A stretch of DNA of 36,215 nucleotides from Clostridiales bacterium (GCA_019421385.1 JAHZFK010000003.1:67573-103787); one strand, 5' to 3'; numbered from the stretch's first letter, positions 1-7,042 are shown. Program-made: numbers and translations. The notes: generated from the sequence alone by a model not told the origin.

Positions 1-462
1 TCTTCTGTCCCCGCCGCGGCCCCCCCCTGGGACACCCTACACAACCCCAGCGGCGCGGTCCTCAACTATGCTACCATCGTCAAGCTCACCCGGACTCTGG
101 CTATTATCCCCATCACCCTGGTCCTTGCTTTCTGGCGCACCTGGCAGGTGAAGCGGGGCGGTGCCGTATCCAACGGGTCCTTCCAGCTGAAAAAGATCTT
201 CCCATTCTTTATCCTCTTGTTCGTTCTGGCCTCCATCATCACCACGATCGCCACTTTGTCCGGTGTGGATGCCGCCGTCTTCCAGCCCTTTAAGGAGCTG
301 TCCAAGTTCTTCATCATCTGGGCTATGGCCGCTATCGGTCTGAACACCGATCTGATCAAGCTGATCAAAACCGGCGGCAAGCCCATTTTCATGGGTGCCT
401 GCTGTTGGGTGGGCATCACCTGCGTCAGTCTGATCATGCAGCACCTGGAAGGTCTGCTGTAA
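1..462 (+). CDS. YeiH-family putative sulfate exporter, C-terminal part (partial)
   Basis: The frame is open from the first base of the window, so the N-terminus lies to the left; 153 residues are visible. The segment has at least three hydrophobic stretches (about residues 31-46, 64-82 and 130-147), with a TIVKLTRTL stretch and an AAIGLNTDL stretch typical of the UPF0324/Cons_hypoth698 family (E. coli YeiH, putative sulfate exporter). These are inner-membrane proteins; the substrate is not proven for most members. The stop is followed after 44 bases by a flavoprotein gene with its own ribosome binding site, so the two may be co-transcribed. Family assignment rests on recognised sequence pattern only. 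Confidence 0.8.
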   Translation, partial: SSVPAAAPPWDTLHNPSGAVLNYATIVKLTRTLAIIPITLVLAFWRTWQVKRGGAVSNGSFQLKKIFPFFILLFVLASIITTIATLSGVDAAVFQPFKELSKFFIIWAMAAIGLNTDLIKLIKTGGKPIFMGACCWVGITCVSLIMQHLEGLL

Positions 463-506
463 GTCCTATAACAATCAAAATACTTTAATACAGGAGGAAC
501 GCAATC

Positions 507-1403
507 ATGTATGACATCCTAATCATCGGTGCCGGTCCTGCCGGTATCAGCGCTGGTATCTATGCGGTCAGCCGCGGCCAAAAGACCTTGATTCTGGAAC
601 AGGCCCAGATAGGCGGTATCATCGGCAAGGTATCCACCGTCACCCACTACACCGCCCTCCAGTCTCATGAAACGGGCGCTACCTTTGCCGCCCGCATGAA
701 GGAACAGGCGTTGAACGCCGGCGTAGAGATCGCCTATGAGACGGTGATCGATGTAAATCTGGCTGGCGAGTTAAAAACTGTCCGCACCAACAAAGGAACC
801 TATCAGGCCCGGCGGATCATCCTAGCCAATGGCGGCACCCCCCGCAAGCTAGGCATTCCCGGTGAGAAGGAGTTGACCGGTAAAGGCATGGGTCTGAACG
901 CCCCCAGAGACGCAGCTGCCCACACCGGCAAGAACATCTATGTTGTAGGCGGCGCCGACGGCGCGGTGAAAGAGGCCCTGTATCTGTCCTCTTTTGCCCG
1001 CAAGCTGACCATCATCCATTTTGAAGCCCAACTGGGCTGTATCCCCGAGTTCCGACAGAAGGTGGCTGCTGCGGGTAACATCACCCTGAAGCTGAGCTCC
1101 CGCCTCCACGCTGTCTACGGCCAGAACCAGGTAGAGCGGCTGGAAATCGCCAGTGAGCAGGACGGCTCCATTGAGACGATTGAGGACCCCGGCTGCGGCA
1201 TCTTTGTGTACGCTGGTGTGACCCCCAACACCCAGATGTATGGTCAGCTCACGCTCCAGGACGGCTATATCGTCACCAACGAGAAAATGGAGACCTCTAT
1301 CCCCGGTGTGTACGCCGCAGGTGACATCCGGGTCAAGCAGGTGCGCCAGGTGGCCACTGCCGTATCCGACGGCGCAATCGCCGCCATCAACGCCGCTCTG
1401 TAA
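507..1403 (+). CDS. Thioredoxin-reductase-like FAD oxidoreductase lacking the redox cysteine pair
   Basis: The protein has 298 residues, close to TrxB length. The N-terminal FAD site is GAGPAG at 8-13, a second nucleotide-binding loop is VVGGADGA at 146-153, and the C-terminal FAD motif is IPGVYAAGDIR at 265-275. In TrxB the CxxC pair lies just before the second Rossmann loop; here the aligned residues are N-A-P-R (131-134), with no cysteine nearby. The HRR motif that TrxB uses to hold the NADPH phosphate is also absent (IIHFEAQ at 169-175). It is therefore unlikely to reduce thioredoxin and may act as a diaphorase or ferredoxin/flavodoxin-linked reductase. AGGAGG at 492-497 sets the ATG. It follows the YeiH-like transporter by 44 bases. 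Confidence 0.85.
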   Translation: MYDILIIGAGPAGISAGIYAVSRGQKTLILEQAQIGGIIGKVSTVTHYTALQSHETGATFAARMKEQALNAGVEIAYETVIDVNLAGELKTVRTNKGTYQARRIILANGGTPRKLGIPGEKELTGKGMGLNAPRDAAAHTGKNIYVVGGADGAVKEALYLSSFARKLTIIHFEAQLGCIPEFRQKVAAAGNITLKLSSRLHAVYGQNQVERLEIASEQDGSIETIEDPGCGIFVYAGVTPNTQMYGQLTLQDGYIVTNEKMETSIPGVYAAGDIRVKQVRQVATAVSDGAIAAINAAL

Positions 1404-1452
1404 ACTTATAAGCTCTCTATGAGGCAAATGGGCTGTTGCAAAATAGGCCTCA

Positions 1453-1498
1453 AAAGAATGGCTGAACTGCCCTGAAAAGGGCTGTTCAGCCGTTCTTT
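1453..1498. terminator. Long hairpin after the flavoprotein gene
   Basis: Arms 1453-1473 and 1478-1498 pair over about 21 positions with two imperfect positions, around a tetraloop GAAA. The + strand side lacks a clean T-run, so it is an imperfect intrinsic terminator or a folded leftover of a mobile element rather than a textbook terminator. Confidence 0.55.
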
Positions 1499-1515
1499 GA
1501 TCATCGCCGTTCCGG

Positions 1516-1576
1516 TTGACACAGCGGCACAATGCTTGTATGAACGCTTGCAGATGTGGAGATTCTTTGCTATGCT
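1516..1576 (+). promoter_or_regulatory. Candidate sigma-A promoters for the EFR1-type gene
   Basis: Two overlapping candidates are visible. TTGACA (1516-1521) with a 17-base spacer leads to TATGAA (1539-1544). TTGCAG (1548-1553) with a 17-base spacer leads to TATGCT (1571-1576). Either would place a start site shortly before the ATG at 1618. Confidence 0.5.
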
Positions 1577-1617
1577 GATACTAATTGCATAATAAACCAA
1601 GAAAGCGAGCATAAACG

Positions 1618-2358
1618 ATGATTTTCTATTTTTCCGGAACAGGCAACTCGGCGTGGGCGGCCCGGCAGCTGGCGCGACTGACCGGGGATAAGGCCTATGA
1701 TATCACCAACCTGAACCAGTTGCCGGATTTGGGTAGAGCCAAGCAGATCGGGTTTGTCTTTCCGGTCTACGCCTGGGGGGCACCGGAGATCATGGCGGAA
1801 TTTGCGAAAAAGCTGTCCAAGACCCAGTCGTTCACTTTCGGCGTCTGCACCTGCGGTGGAGATGCCGGCCTTACCATGAAGCAGTTTTCCAAGGTATACC
1901 CCCTCAGCAGCAGTTACAGTCTGGTGATGCCCAACAACTACATCATCGGCTCCGATACCGACAACGAGGATGAGATCCGCCAAAAGATCACCGCTGCCCG
2001 CGCGGAACTGGAACGGATGGCGCAGGAGATCCAGCAGCTGAAGCCGGTGTACCGTGTCCATGAGGGTGGGCTGGCCGGGGTGAAGTCCCATCTTGTGAGC
2101 TTCGCGTTCAATAAATTTGCCCGAAGCGCCAAGCCCTTCTTTGCCGAGGATAGCTGCAACGGCTGCGGCCTGTGCATGAGAAACTGTCCGGCCCGTGCCA
2201 TTACCCTCCGGGACGGTAAACCCGTCTGGGCGGCACAGTGCTTTCAATGCCTGCGCTGCATCAACGAATGTCCCCAGCAGGCCATCCAATACGGAAAATC
2301 CACGGCCGGGCGGCGGCGCTATATCATCCGGGAGTATCTGCCCCAGGACGAGCAATGA
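1618..2358 (+). CDS. EFR1-type flavodoxin / 2x[4Fe-4S] ferredoxin fusion protein
   Basis: The protein has 246 residues. The N-terminal half looks like a flavodoxin fold, with the FMN phosphate loop SGTGNS at 6-11. The C-terminus carries two complete CxxCxxCxxxCP clusters (Cys180, 183, 186, 190 and Cys208, 211, 214, 218), each typical of a [4Fe-4S] centre. This layout matches the EFR1 family of anaerobes, presumed cytoplasmic electron-transfer proteins whose partners are mostly unknown. The stop overlaps the ribosome binding site of the hydrolase gene downstream (start 2370), so the two are probably co-transcribed. The ribosome binding site of this gene is weak (GAAAGCGAG). Confidence 0.85.
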   Translation: MIFYFSGTGNSAWAARQLARLTGDKAYDITNLNQLPDLGRAKQIGFVFPVYAWGAPEIMAEFAKKLSKTQSFTFGVCTCGGDAGLTMKQFSKVYPLSSSYSLVMPNNYIIGSDTDNEDEIRQKITAARAELERMAQEIQQLKPVYRVHEGGLAGVKSHLVSFAFNKFARSAKPFFAEDSCNGCGLCMRNCPARAITLRDGKPVWAAQCFQCLRCINECPQQAIQYGKSTAGRRRYIIREYLPQDEQ

Positions 2359-2369
2359 GGTGCGTCGCT

Positions 2370-3095
2370 ATGAACAAAACTCCCATGTCCCGGCGCAAAA
2401 AATGGCTTGTTGCCGGTGGAATACTTGTTCTTATCCTGACTATTCTGGCGGGCGCGTTTTTCTGGTATGTGTCCGATTACTATCGGGCGGAGGATGTGGC
2501 CTTGGAGGTGCTGGCACATGACAGCACTATCGAAGTGCGGGACAATCTGACCATTCTGTCCCCAAGCTATCCCACCAACACTGCCATGATCTTTTATCAT
2601 CCCGGCGCCAAGGTGGAGGCGGAAGCCTATCTGCCCCTGCTGAATCAGATCCGGCAGACGGGAGTGACCTGTATTCTGGTGCATATGCCATTCCACATGG
2701 CGATTTTTGATGCCAATGCGGCGGAAGAAGTCATTGCCCAGTTCCCGGAGTACCAGCACTGGTATATAGCCGGCCACTCCATGGGCGGCGGCATGGCCTC
2801 CAAGTTTGCCTCGGAACATCCCGATCTGGTGGACGGCCTGATTTTGATGGGTGCTTACATCTACGGCAACTATCCGGCTGAGAACACCCTGACCATCTAC
2901 GGCTCCCTCAACCAGAGTGTGGAGGACAATATCGACTATACGGAGAACATTGTGGAGATCGAGGGCGGCAACCACGCCCAGTTTGGCAATTACGGCCCCC
3001 AGAAGGGGGATCTCCCCGCCACCATCTCCGCCGAGGAACAGCAGGCGCAGACCGTGGAGGCCATTGAAGCCTTTCTGGCGCAAAGGGATAACTGA
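2370..3095 (+). CDS. Membrane-anchored alpha/beta hydrolase
   Basis: From the ATG at 2370 the protein has 241 residues. GAGG overlapping the previous stop provides the ribosome binding site; the longer open frame upstream overlaps the preceding gene and is not used. A basic N-terminus (MSRRKK) precedes one hydrophobic segment at about 12-33, which should anchor it with the enzyme domain outside. The nucleophile elbow is GHSMGGG with Ser137, and the C-terminal histidine is His202 in GGNHAQFG. At the place where relatives usually carry the acid Asp after the beta strand (YGSxD), this protein has Asn181 (YGSLNQ). The substrate is unknown. A strong terminator follows at 3097. Confidence 0.8.
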   Translation: MNKTPMSRRKKWLVAGGILVLILTILAGAFFWYVSDYYRAEDVALEVLAHDSTIEVRDNLTILSPSYPTNTAMIFYHPGAKVEAEAYLPLLNQIRQTGVTCILVHMPFHMAIFDANAAEEVIAQFPEYQHWYIAGHSMGGGMASKFASEHPDLVDGLILMGAYIYGNYPAENTLTIYGSLNQSVEDNIDYTENIVEIEGGNHAQFGNYGPQKGDLPATISAEEQQAQTVEAIEAFLAQRDN

Positions 3096-3096
3096 C

Positions 3097-3131
3097 AAAA
3101 AGCGGAGCGCTCACATGGGCGCTCCGCTTTT
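3097..3131 (+). terminator. Intrinsic terminator after the alpha/beta hydrolase
   Basis: Arm AAAAGCGGAGCGC pairs with GCGCTCCGCTTTT around an 8-base loop (3111-3118). It begins two bases after the stop codon. Confidence 0.85.
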
Positions 3132-3303
3132 CATAGCTCTCTTTGTAGGTACACCATATCCACGATTCCGTTGCATGATTCTGTTCCAACAAGATTCAGT
3201 AGAAGTTTCTGGAAAAAAATATGACACACAGTTGTTTTATTATCTGGTTAACCGGCCAGTCCCATATTCTTTGATGAGGCGATATAAATTTGTACTGCTT
3301 GCC

Positions 3304-3687
3304 TTACGGCTCCGTCTCATAGGGCCAGGTATTGATACCGCCGAATTCATAGATGTTGGTGTAGCCCAGTTCGGCCAGTGTGGAAGAAGCTGTCTTGCTT
3401 CGGTTTCCGCTGCGGCAGTAGACCAGCACCGTAGAGTCCTTTTCTGGAATCACCTCAGCGGCAGTCTCCTCATCGATGGTACCCACCGGCAGCAGGACAG
3501 CACCGGGGATGTGTCCGCTGTCGTATTCGTCCTGCTCCCGCACATCCAGGAGGATGACCTCCTCGGTGTCCATCATTTCTTTGGCTTCTTCCTGAGTGAT
3601 CTGCTCATAGGAGCTGTCCGAGGTGTTTCCACCGCATCCGGTCAACAGCAACAGCAAAGAAGAGAGTAAAATTGCAATTCGTTTCAT
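3304..3687 (-). CDS. Rhodanese-domain lipoprotein
   Basis: The protein has 127 residues. The N-terminus is a lipoprotein signal: MKR, a leucine-rich core, and the lipobox LTGC with the lipidated Cys18. The mature part is one rhodanese domain, with DVREQDEY and the active-site loop CRSGNRS whose cysteine would carry a persulfide. It probably handles sulfane sulfur or acts as a thiol sensor on the outer face of the membrane. Its ATG overlaps the stop of the SGNH hydrolase upstream (ATGA, 3684-3687), and GGAGG inside that gene's last codons serves as ribosome binding site, so translation is coupled. Confidence 0.9.
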   Translation of the reverse strand: MKRIAILLSSLLLLLTGCGGNTSDSSYEQITQEEAKEMMDTEEVILLDVREQDEYDSGHIPGAVLLPVGTIDEETAAEVIPEKDSTVLVYCRSGNRSKTASSTLAELGYTNIYEFGGINTWPYETEP

Positions 3688-4217
3688 TTGAATTCCTCCA
3701 GAAGTCTGGCAGCAAAGGTTTTGTGGCCCTGCTCTGTGAAGTGTACGCCATCATAGGCCAAGGAGATATCCCACTTTCCAGCATCGGCAAAGTGAATACC
3801 CAGTTGCTCCGCCATGGCCTGACAGAGCCGGGCAAAGGTATGGGAATCGTCAATGAGCTGCTGGCTGGGTACCCACTCGCCCAGAGTCATCGGTGGCGGA
3901 GCAATCAGCAGGATCTCGCTTCGGTCCAGAGGGATGTCTAAGAGGAACCGCTCTAACCTCTCAACGGCCTGCTCCGTACTTCTGCCTTGGAGCAAATCGT
4001 TGGTGCCCAACATGACGATCAGTAGATCGGTGTCAACAGGAAAGGCAGGAGCGGCAGAAGGGATTTCCCGGCCGTTCTGACCCATGTTGCAAACGATCCA
4101 GCCGGTTTCCGCAGCTAAGATATCCACCCACCTGCTGTCCGCATCATATCGTCCGCCAAAATAGCCACGAGGGTCGTAGCCGTAGGTGTTGGAGTCGCCG
4201 AAGCAAATGACATGCAT
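3684..4217 (-). CDS. SGNH/GDSL-family hydrolase (esterase/lipase-like)
   Basis: The start is ATG at 4217 (MHVICFGDSNTYG), behind AAAGGA; the longer in-frame upstream extension has no ribosome binding site and does not match the family start. The protein has 177 residues. Block I is GDSNTYG with the nucleophilic Ser, block III is LGTND, and block V is DGVHFTEQGH with the catalytic Asp and His. No signal peptide is seen, so it is probably a cytoplasmic or conditionally released esterase of unknown substrate. It is translationally coupled to the rhodanese lipoprotein. Confidence 0.88.
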   Translation of the reverse strand: MHVICFGDSNTYGYDPRGYFGGRYDADSRWVDILAAETGWIVCNMGQNGREIPSAAPAFPVDTDLLIVMLGTNDLLQGRSTEQAVERLERFLLDIPLDRSEILLIAPPPMTLGEWVPSQQLIDDSHTFARLCQAMAEQLGIHFADAGKWDISLAYDGVHFTEQGHKTFAARLLEEFK

Positions 4218-4236
4218 TCCGCACTTTTCCTTTCGC

Positions 4237-4265
4237 TGTATTCTCGTGTTTTCCAGTGTAGTCAA
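4237..4265 (-). promoter_or_regulatory. Candidate promoter for the SGNH hydrolase/rhodanese pair
   Basis: Read on the minus strand: TTGACT (4265-4260), a 17-base spacer, then AATACA (4242-4237). The -35 is good and the -10 is poor. Confidence 0.35.
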
Positions 4266-4273
4266 TGAATCTT

Positions 4274-4681
4274 CTATCTAATTTTCTGTCCACTCAATCG
4301 TTTTAGTCTCGTTAGAATTTCCTCATCTGCCGGGCAGAACTCATATTGATCAATCTCATTTACTGTGATCCAACGGATATCATTGTGCTCCATTTTCTGG
4401 GGAATACCCTCCCGGATGGTCGCATGAAATAGTGTCAGATGAACGGTCAAATCTGGGTATTCGTGAACGACATCCATGAATACCTCTCCCACATCCAAAG
4501 TGATAGCCAGTTCCTCCTGACATTCCCGGATGAGTGCCTGTTCTTTGGTTTCTCCTGGCTCTACCTTACCGCCAACAAACTCCCACATCAATCCTCTGGC
4601 CTTATGCGCCGGACGCTGGCAAATCATAAACTTGTCCTGATTCCAGATCAGGGCCGCAACTACCTCAGTTGCTGTCTTCAT
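4274..4681 (-). CDS. Nudix hydrolase, MutT-type (8-oxo-)dGTP / nucleoside triphosphate pyrophosphatase
   Basis: The start at 4681 is chosen because GGAGG lies 9 bases upstream of it, whereas the in-frame ATG at 4687 is only 3 bases from that site. The protein has 135 residues. The Nudix box is complete: Gly38, Glu44, Arg52-Glu53, Glu56-Glu57. The length and the MWEFVGGKVEPGE context match the MutT group that cleaves oxidised or non-canonical nucleoside triphosphates to protect DNA and RNA. It sits directly behind the stub of a DUF3427-type helicase (4701-4829), a known neighbour of such Nudix enzymes. Confidence 0.9.
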   Translation of the reverse strand: MKTATEVVAALIWNQDKFMICQRPAHKARGLMWEFVGGKVEPGETKEQALIRECQEELAITLDVGEVFMDVVHEYPDLTVHLTLFHATIREGIPQKMEHNDIRWITVNEIDQYEFCPADEEILTRLKRLSGQKIR

Positions 4682-4700
4682 TATCATTTTCCTCCAAAAT

Positions 4701-4829
4701 CTACTTGCAATAATCTATTTTTTCCGCCTTGTCAATGGGCGCAACCGATTTACGGGCATCTGGGATTTCCGAAAGCTCGCGGTTCAGGGCAGTATTGATG
4801 ACTTGTTCATAAAGGCCAGGAGACAGCAT
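4701..4829 (-). pseudogene. N-terminal stub of a DUF3427-type DEAD/DEAH helicase
   Basis: On the minus strand an ATG at 4829 with GGAAGAG upstream opens a 42-codon frame ending at TAG (4701-4703). It begins MLSPGLYEQVINTALN and contains RKSVAPIDKAE, matching the conserved start of DUF3427-domain superfamily II helicases, which run to roughly 1000 residues. Everything after about residue 35 is missing and the Nudix gene follows within 20 bases. An internal deletion removed the helicase body and left both ends of the original pair. A functional 42-residue peptide cannot be excluded but is unlikely. Confidence 0.65.
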
Positions 4830-4861
4830 TATATTTCACTCTTCCTATCTTCTCTTTATGG

Positions 4862-5583
4862 ATGTATATTGTACTTAGTATAACTGGAATTCTAAAATCC
4901 GACAAGGACTTACTGGAAAATATCAACAAAACCATCCGGCTTTGTCGACAATGCGTTCACCATTATTTTGAAATAGTTTCGCACAATATTTATCCAATAA
5001 ACAGGACTTTCCTGTGCACTGCTCCCTATCAAAATAGAAAGCGAATGATTCAAATTATGTACACTTTCTCAACAAAGGGCAAAACGATATCCATTTTCCC
5101 AAATAAGGAAAGCAAAACTCGAAACCCGGTTCTGCGAAGTGTTCGACAGAATACAGATGAGATTCACGCTTTCTATCAAAACAAGGGCATTGACACAGTG
5201 TTCCAGCTGAATCCAGGCAATCACTACAACCAAGCCGTGGAACGCACAGCTGCAGGCCTTTGTTGGCTCCTGAGAAGGTGAGGTAACTCCTCTCGTCAGA
5301 CTGTATTCTTTGATTAGGCGTTCGAAAAACCGATACGCCTGAGGGACAGAAATGACTTGTATACAATCCTCGTCGGAGTTACAATACCTCAAACCCAAAC
5401 AGCGCCGGAGCACCTGGAAACAGTGGAATTAAGAGCGTCAAAGAGTGAGTGGAATAGAACGAAAATGGTTAAAACCATTGGAAGGCAGCAAAAAAATTTA
5501 TTTCAACCGTTTGCGATAAAGAAAATGCTGCGCGGCAAAATGATTGTAGCTGGGTGAAATGTTTTAGAAAACTCTAAAAAGTA
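4862..5583. other. Gene-poor degraded region
   Basis: About 720 bases, visibly A+T-rich, without a gene that can be supported in full. A frame from 4862 to 5281 runs for 139 codons but only its last 40 resemble a protein family (see the remnant at 5160). A minus-strand frame at about 5270-5413 gives some protein-like text (VISVPQAYRFFERLIKEY) that I cannot place. A palindrome AATGGTT-AA-AACCATT lies at 5464-5479. The stretch looks like decayed remains of former genes. Confidence 0.5.
5160..5281 (+). pseudogene. Possible C-terminal remnant of an alpha/beta hydrolase
   Basis: The last 40 codons before TGA at 5279-5281 encode HAFYQNKGIDTVFQLNPGNH, then Y, four residues and ERTAAGLCWLL. A PGNH histidine block followed by RTAxGxxWLL is how several alpha/beta hydrolases end. 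Upstream residues in the same frame (basic, Asn/Ile-rich) do not look like a hydrolase body, and no Ser-containing GxSxG elbow is present. Confidence 0.35.
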
Positions 5584-5586
5584 AAA

Positions 5587-5622
5587 AAAACCCGTTATTT
5601 CTTTCGAAATAACGGGTTTTTT
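5587..5622 (-). terminator. Terminator of tRNA-Thr (bidirectional)
   Basis: A perfect 11-bp stem (5591-5601 with 5606-5616) and loop TTTC, flanked by A-runs and T-runs on both sides. It starts two bases after the tRNA 3' end. Confidence 0.9.
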
Positions 5623-5623
5623 G

Positions 5624-5699
5624 TGGAGCTTGCGGCCGGACTCGAACCGGCGACCTGCGCATTACGAATGCGCTGCTCTACCAACTGAGCCACGCAAGC
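5624..5699 (-). tRNA. tRNA-Thr (anticodon CGU)
   Basis: The complete cloverleaf is readable on the minus strand. The acceptor GCTTGCG pairs with CGCAAGC, the D arm is GCTC...GAGC, the anticodon stem GCGCA/TGCGC holds loop TTCGTAA with anticodon CGT, and the T arm GCCGG/CCGGC holds loop TTCGAGT. The discriminator is T and CCA is encoded (5624-5626). It is 76 bases long and reads ACG codons. A promoter lies upstream and a terminator directly downstream. Confidence 0.97.
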
Positions 5700-5740
5700 A
5701 ACAATCTGAACTGACAGCGTTTCCGTATGTCAGCCTTGAT

Positions 5741-5769
5741 AGTATATCATGTTTTTTTGCTTTCGTCAA
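5741..5769 (-). promoter_or_regulatory. Promoter of tRNA-Thr
   Basis: Minus strand: TTGACG (5769-5764), a 17-base spacer, TATACT (5746-5741), 42 bases upstream of the mature 5' end. It is divergent from the rpsF promoter, 20 bases away. Confidence 0.8.
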
Positions 5770-5788
5770 TCTTTTTTTCAAATTTTCC

Positions 5789-5816
5789 TTGACTTTTTCT
5801 ATCTATTCGATATAAT
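5789..5816 (+). promoter_or_regulatory. Sigma-A promoter of the rpsF-ssb-rpsR operon
   Basis: TTGACT (5789-5794), a 16-base spacer and a perfect TATAAT (5811-5816). The transcript leader would contain a small CACATC/GATGTG hairpin (5834-5849) before the ribosome binding site; whether this is an S6:S18 autoregulatory leader cannot be told by eye. Confidence 0.85.
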
Positions 5817-5880
5817 AGTAAAGTATCCTTGCTCACATCAAAGGATGTGGGCCAAAAGTCCAAAAGGAGGTGCTAAGAAT

Positions 5881-6177
5881 ATGGCAAAGATTTCTGGCAA
5901 GTACGAGACGATCTTCATTGTCAACCCCACGCTGGAAGAGGCAGCGGCTACCGCTGTTGTGGACAAGTTCAAGTCTCTCGTCGAGGCGAACGGCACGAAC
6001 GTAGAAGTTGAGGATTGGGGCAAGCGCCGTCTGGCGTACCCGATTGAGGACCAGACGGAAGGCGTTTACACCCTGATCCGCTTTGAGTCCAAGCCGGAGT
6101 TCCCGGCCGAGCTGGACCGTATCTACAAGATTACGGACGGCATCATGCGTTCCCTGATCGTCTGCCTGGACGACTAA
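5881..6177 (+). CDS. rpsF: 30S ribosomal protein S6
   Basis: From the ATG at 5881, behind AAGGAGG (5864-5870), the protein has 98 residues, the usual bacterial length. The N-terminus KYETIFIVNP and the central WGKRRLAYPI are family hallmarks; S6 binds S18 and helix 23 of 16S rRNA in the platform of the small subunit. The frame is open further upstream, but those codons cover the promoter and leader. It is the first gene of rpsF-ssb-rpsR, the standard arrangement that couples S6, SSB and S18 synthesis. Confidence 0.98.
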   Translation: MAKISGKYETIFIVNPTLEEAAATAVVDKFKSLVEANGTNVEVEDWGKRRLAYPIEDQTEGVYTLIRFESKPEFPAELDRIYKITDGIMRSLIVCLDD

Positions 6178-6192
6178 GGCGGTGAACGACCA

Positions 6193-6684
6193 ATGCTCAA
6201 TAAGGCTATTCTGATGGGTCGTTTGACCCGCGATCCCGAGCTGCGCCACACGCAATCCAACATGGCTGTGTGCTCGTTCCGCCTTGCGATCGACCGCGAC
6301 CGCAAAGGCCCGAACGGCGAACGCCAGACCGACTTCATCGACTGCGTCGCATGGGGCCGTCAGGCGGAGTTTGTTTCACAGTGGTTTGCAAAGGGCGTTA
6401 TGGCGATCGTAGTCGGCCGTGTTCAGTCCCGCCAGTGGCAGGATCAGAACGGTAATAACCGCACCGCGATTGAGGTAAACTGCGACGAAGTTTCCTTCGG
6501 CGAGACCAAAAAGTCCCGTGAAGCAAACGCTGGTTACGCAGGCGGCGGTTATGGCGGCTATGATAACGGATCGCAGATGCGGCCCGAGCCTGCCGCGTCT
6601 CAGGTAACTCCTGCATTCGATCTGCCTGCGGGCGATTCGGATTTTCAGGAGCTGGCCGATGACGACGGCGATGTCCCATTCTAA
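6193..6684 (+). CDS. ssb: Single-stranded DNA-binding protein
   Basis: The protein has 163 residues. An OB fold fills about the first 110 (MLNKAILMGRLTRDPELR, then FIDCVAWGRQAEFV). A Gly/Tyr-rich flexible linker follows (about 112-130), and the acidic tip DDDGDVPF is the docking peptide for repair and replication partners. It coats single-stranded DNA as a tetramer. It sits between rpsF and rpsR, 15 bases after rpsF, with GGCGGTGA as ribosome binding site. Confidence 0.97.
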   Translation: MLNKAILMGRLTRDPELRHTQSNMAVCSFRLAIDRDRKGPNGERQTDFIDCVAWGRQAEFVSQWFAKGVMAIVVGRVQSRQWQDQNGNNRTAIEVNCDEVSFGETKKSREANAGYAGGGYGGYDNGSQMRPEPAASQVTPAFDLPAGDSDFQELADDDGDVPF

Positions 6685-6705
6685 ACTGAAGGAGGTTACG
6701 CGACA

Positions 6706-6978
6706 ATGGAAGAAACCAAGAAGGAATTCACGCCCCGTCCGGAGCGTGCAGAGCGCCCGCAGCGCGGCCGTCGCCGCCGCAAGGTTTGCGCTTTCTGTGT
6801 TGATAAAGTCGAGCACGTTGATTACAAGGATGCTGGCAAGCTTCGCAAGTATATGTCTGAGCGCGGCAAGATCCTGCCCCGCCGTATGACCGGTACCTGC
6901 GCGCGTCATCAGCGCCAGCTGACCGAGGCAATCAAGCGCGCCCGTCACATCGCTCTGCTTCCCTATACCGCAGAGTAA
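6706..6978 (+). CDS. rpsR: 30S ribosomal protein S18
   Basis: The protein has 90 residues with AAGGAGG upstream. The N-terminus is extended and Arg/Pro-rich. The conserved core is KVCAFCVDKVEHVDYKD, LRKYMSERGKILPRRMTGTC and RHQRQLTEAIKRARHIALLP. Cysteines in CAFC and TGTC keep the zinc-type (C+) signature seen in many Clostridia. S18 pairs with S6 in the platform of the 30S subunit. A terminator follows 26 bases after the stop. Confidence 0.98.
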   Translation: MEETKKEFTPRPERAERPQRGRRRRKVCAFCVDKVEHVDYKDAGKLRKYMSERGKILPRRMTGTCARHQRQLTEAIKRARHIALLPYTAE

Positions 6979-7004
6979 TTCGTTTTTCATTCATAAAGGA
7001 TACA

Positions 7005-7036
7005 AAAAGACCGTTTTCATCCGAAAACGGTCTTTT
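7005..7036 (+). terminator. Terminator of the rpsF operon
   Basis: A 14-bp perfect stem (AAAAGACCGTTTTC with its complement) around loop ATCC, followed by TCTTTTC. It lies seven bases before the end of the convergent XRE gene and works in both directions. Confidence 0.9.
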
Positions 7037-7042
7037 CTTTTC

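Noticed and set aside
2917..3669. A 250-codon + strand frame across the hydrolase end and the rhodanese gene
   Set aside because: It crosses a strong terminator and lies opposite the rhodanese lipoprotein gene, which has complete motifs.
5621..5815. A 64-codon frame with RPDSNRRPAHYECAALPTEP
   Set aside because: Another well-known false translation, here of the antisense strand of tRNA-Thr.
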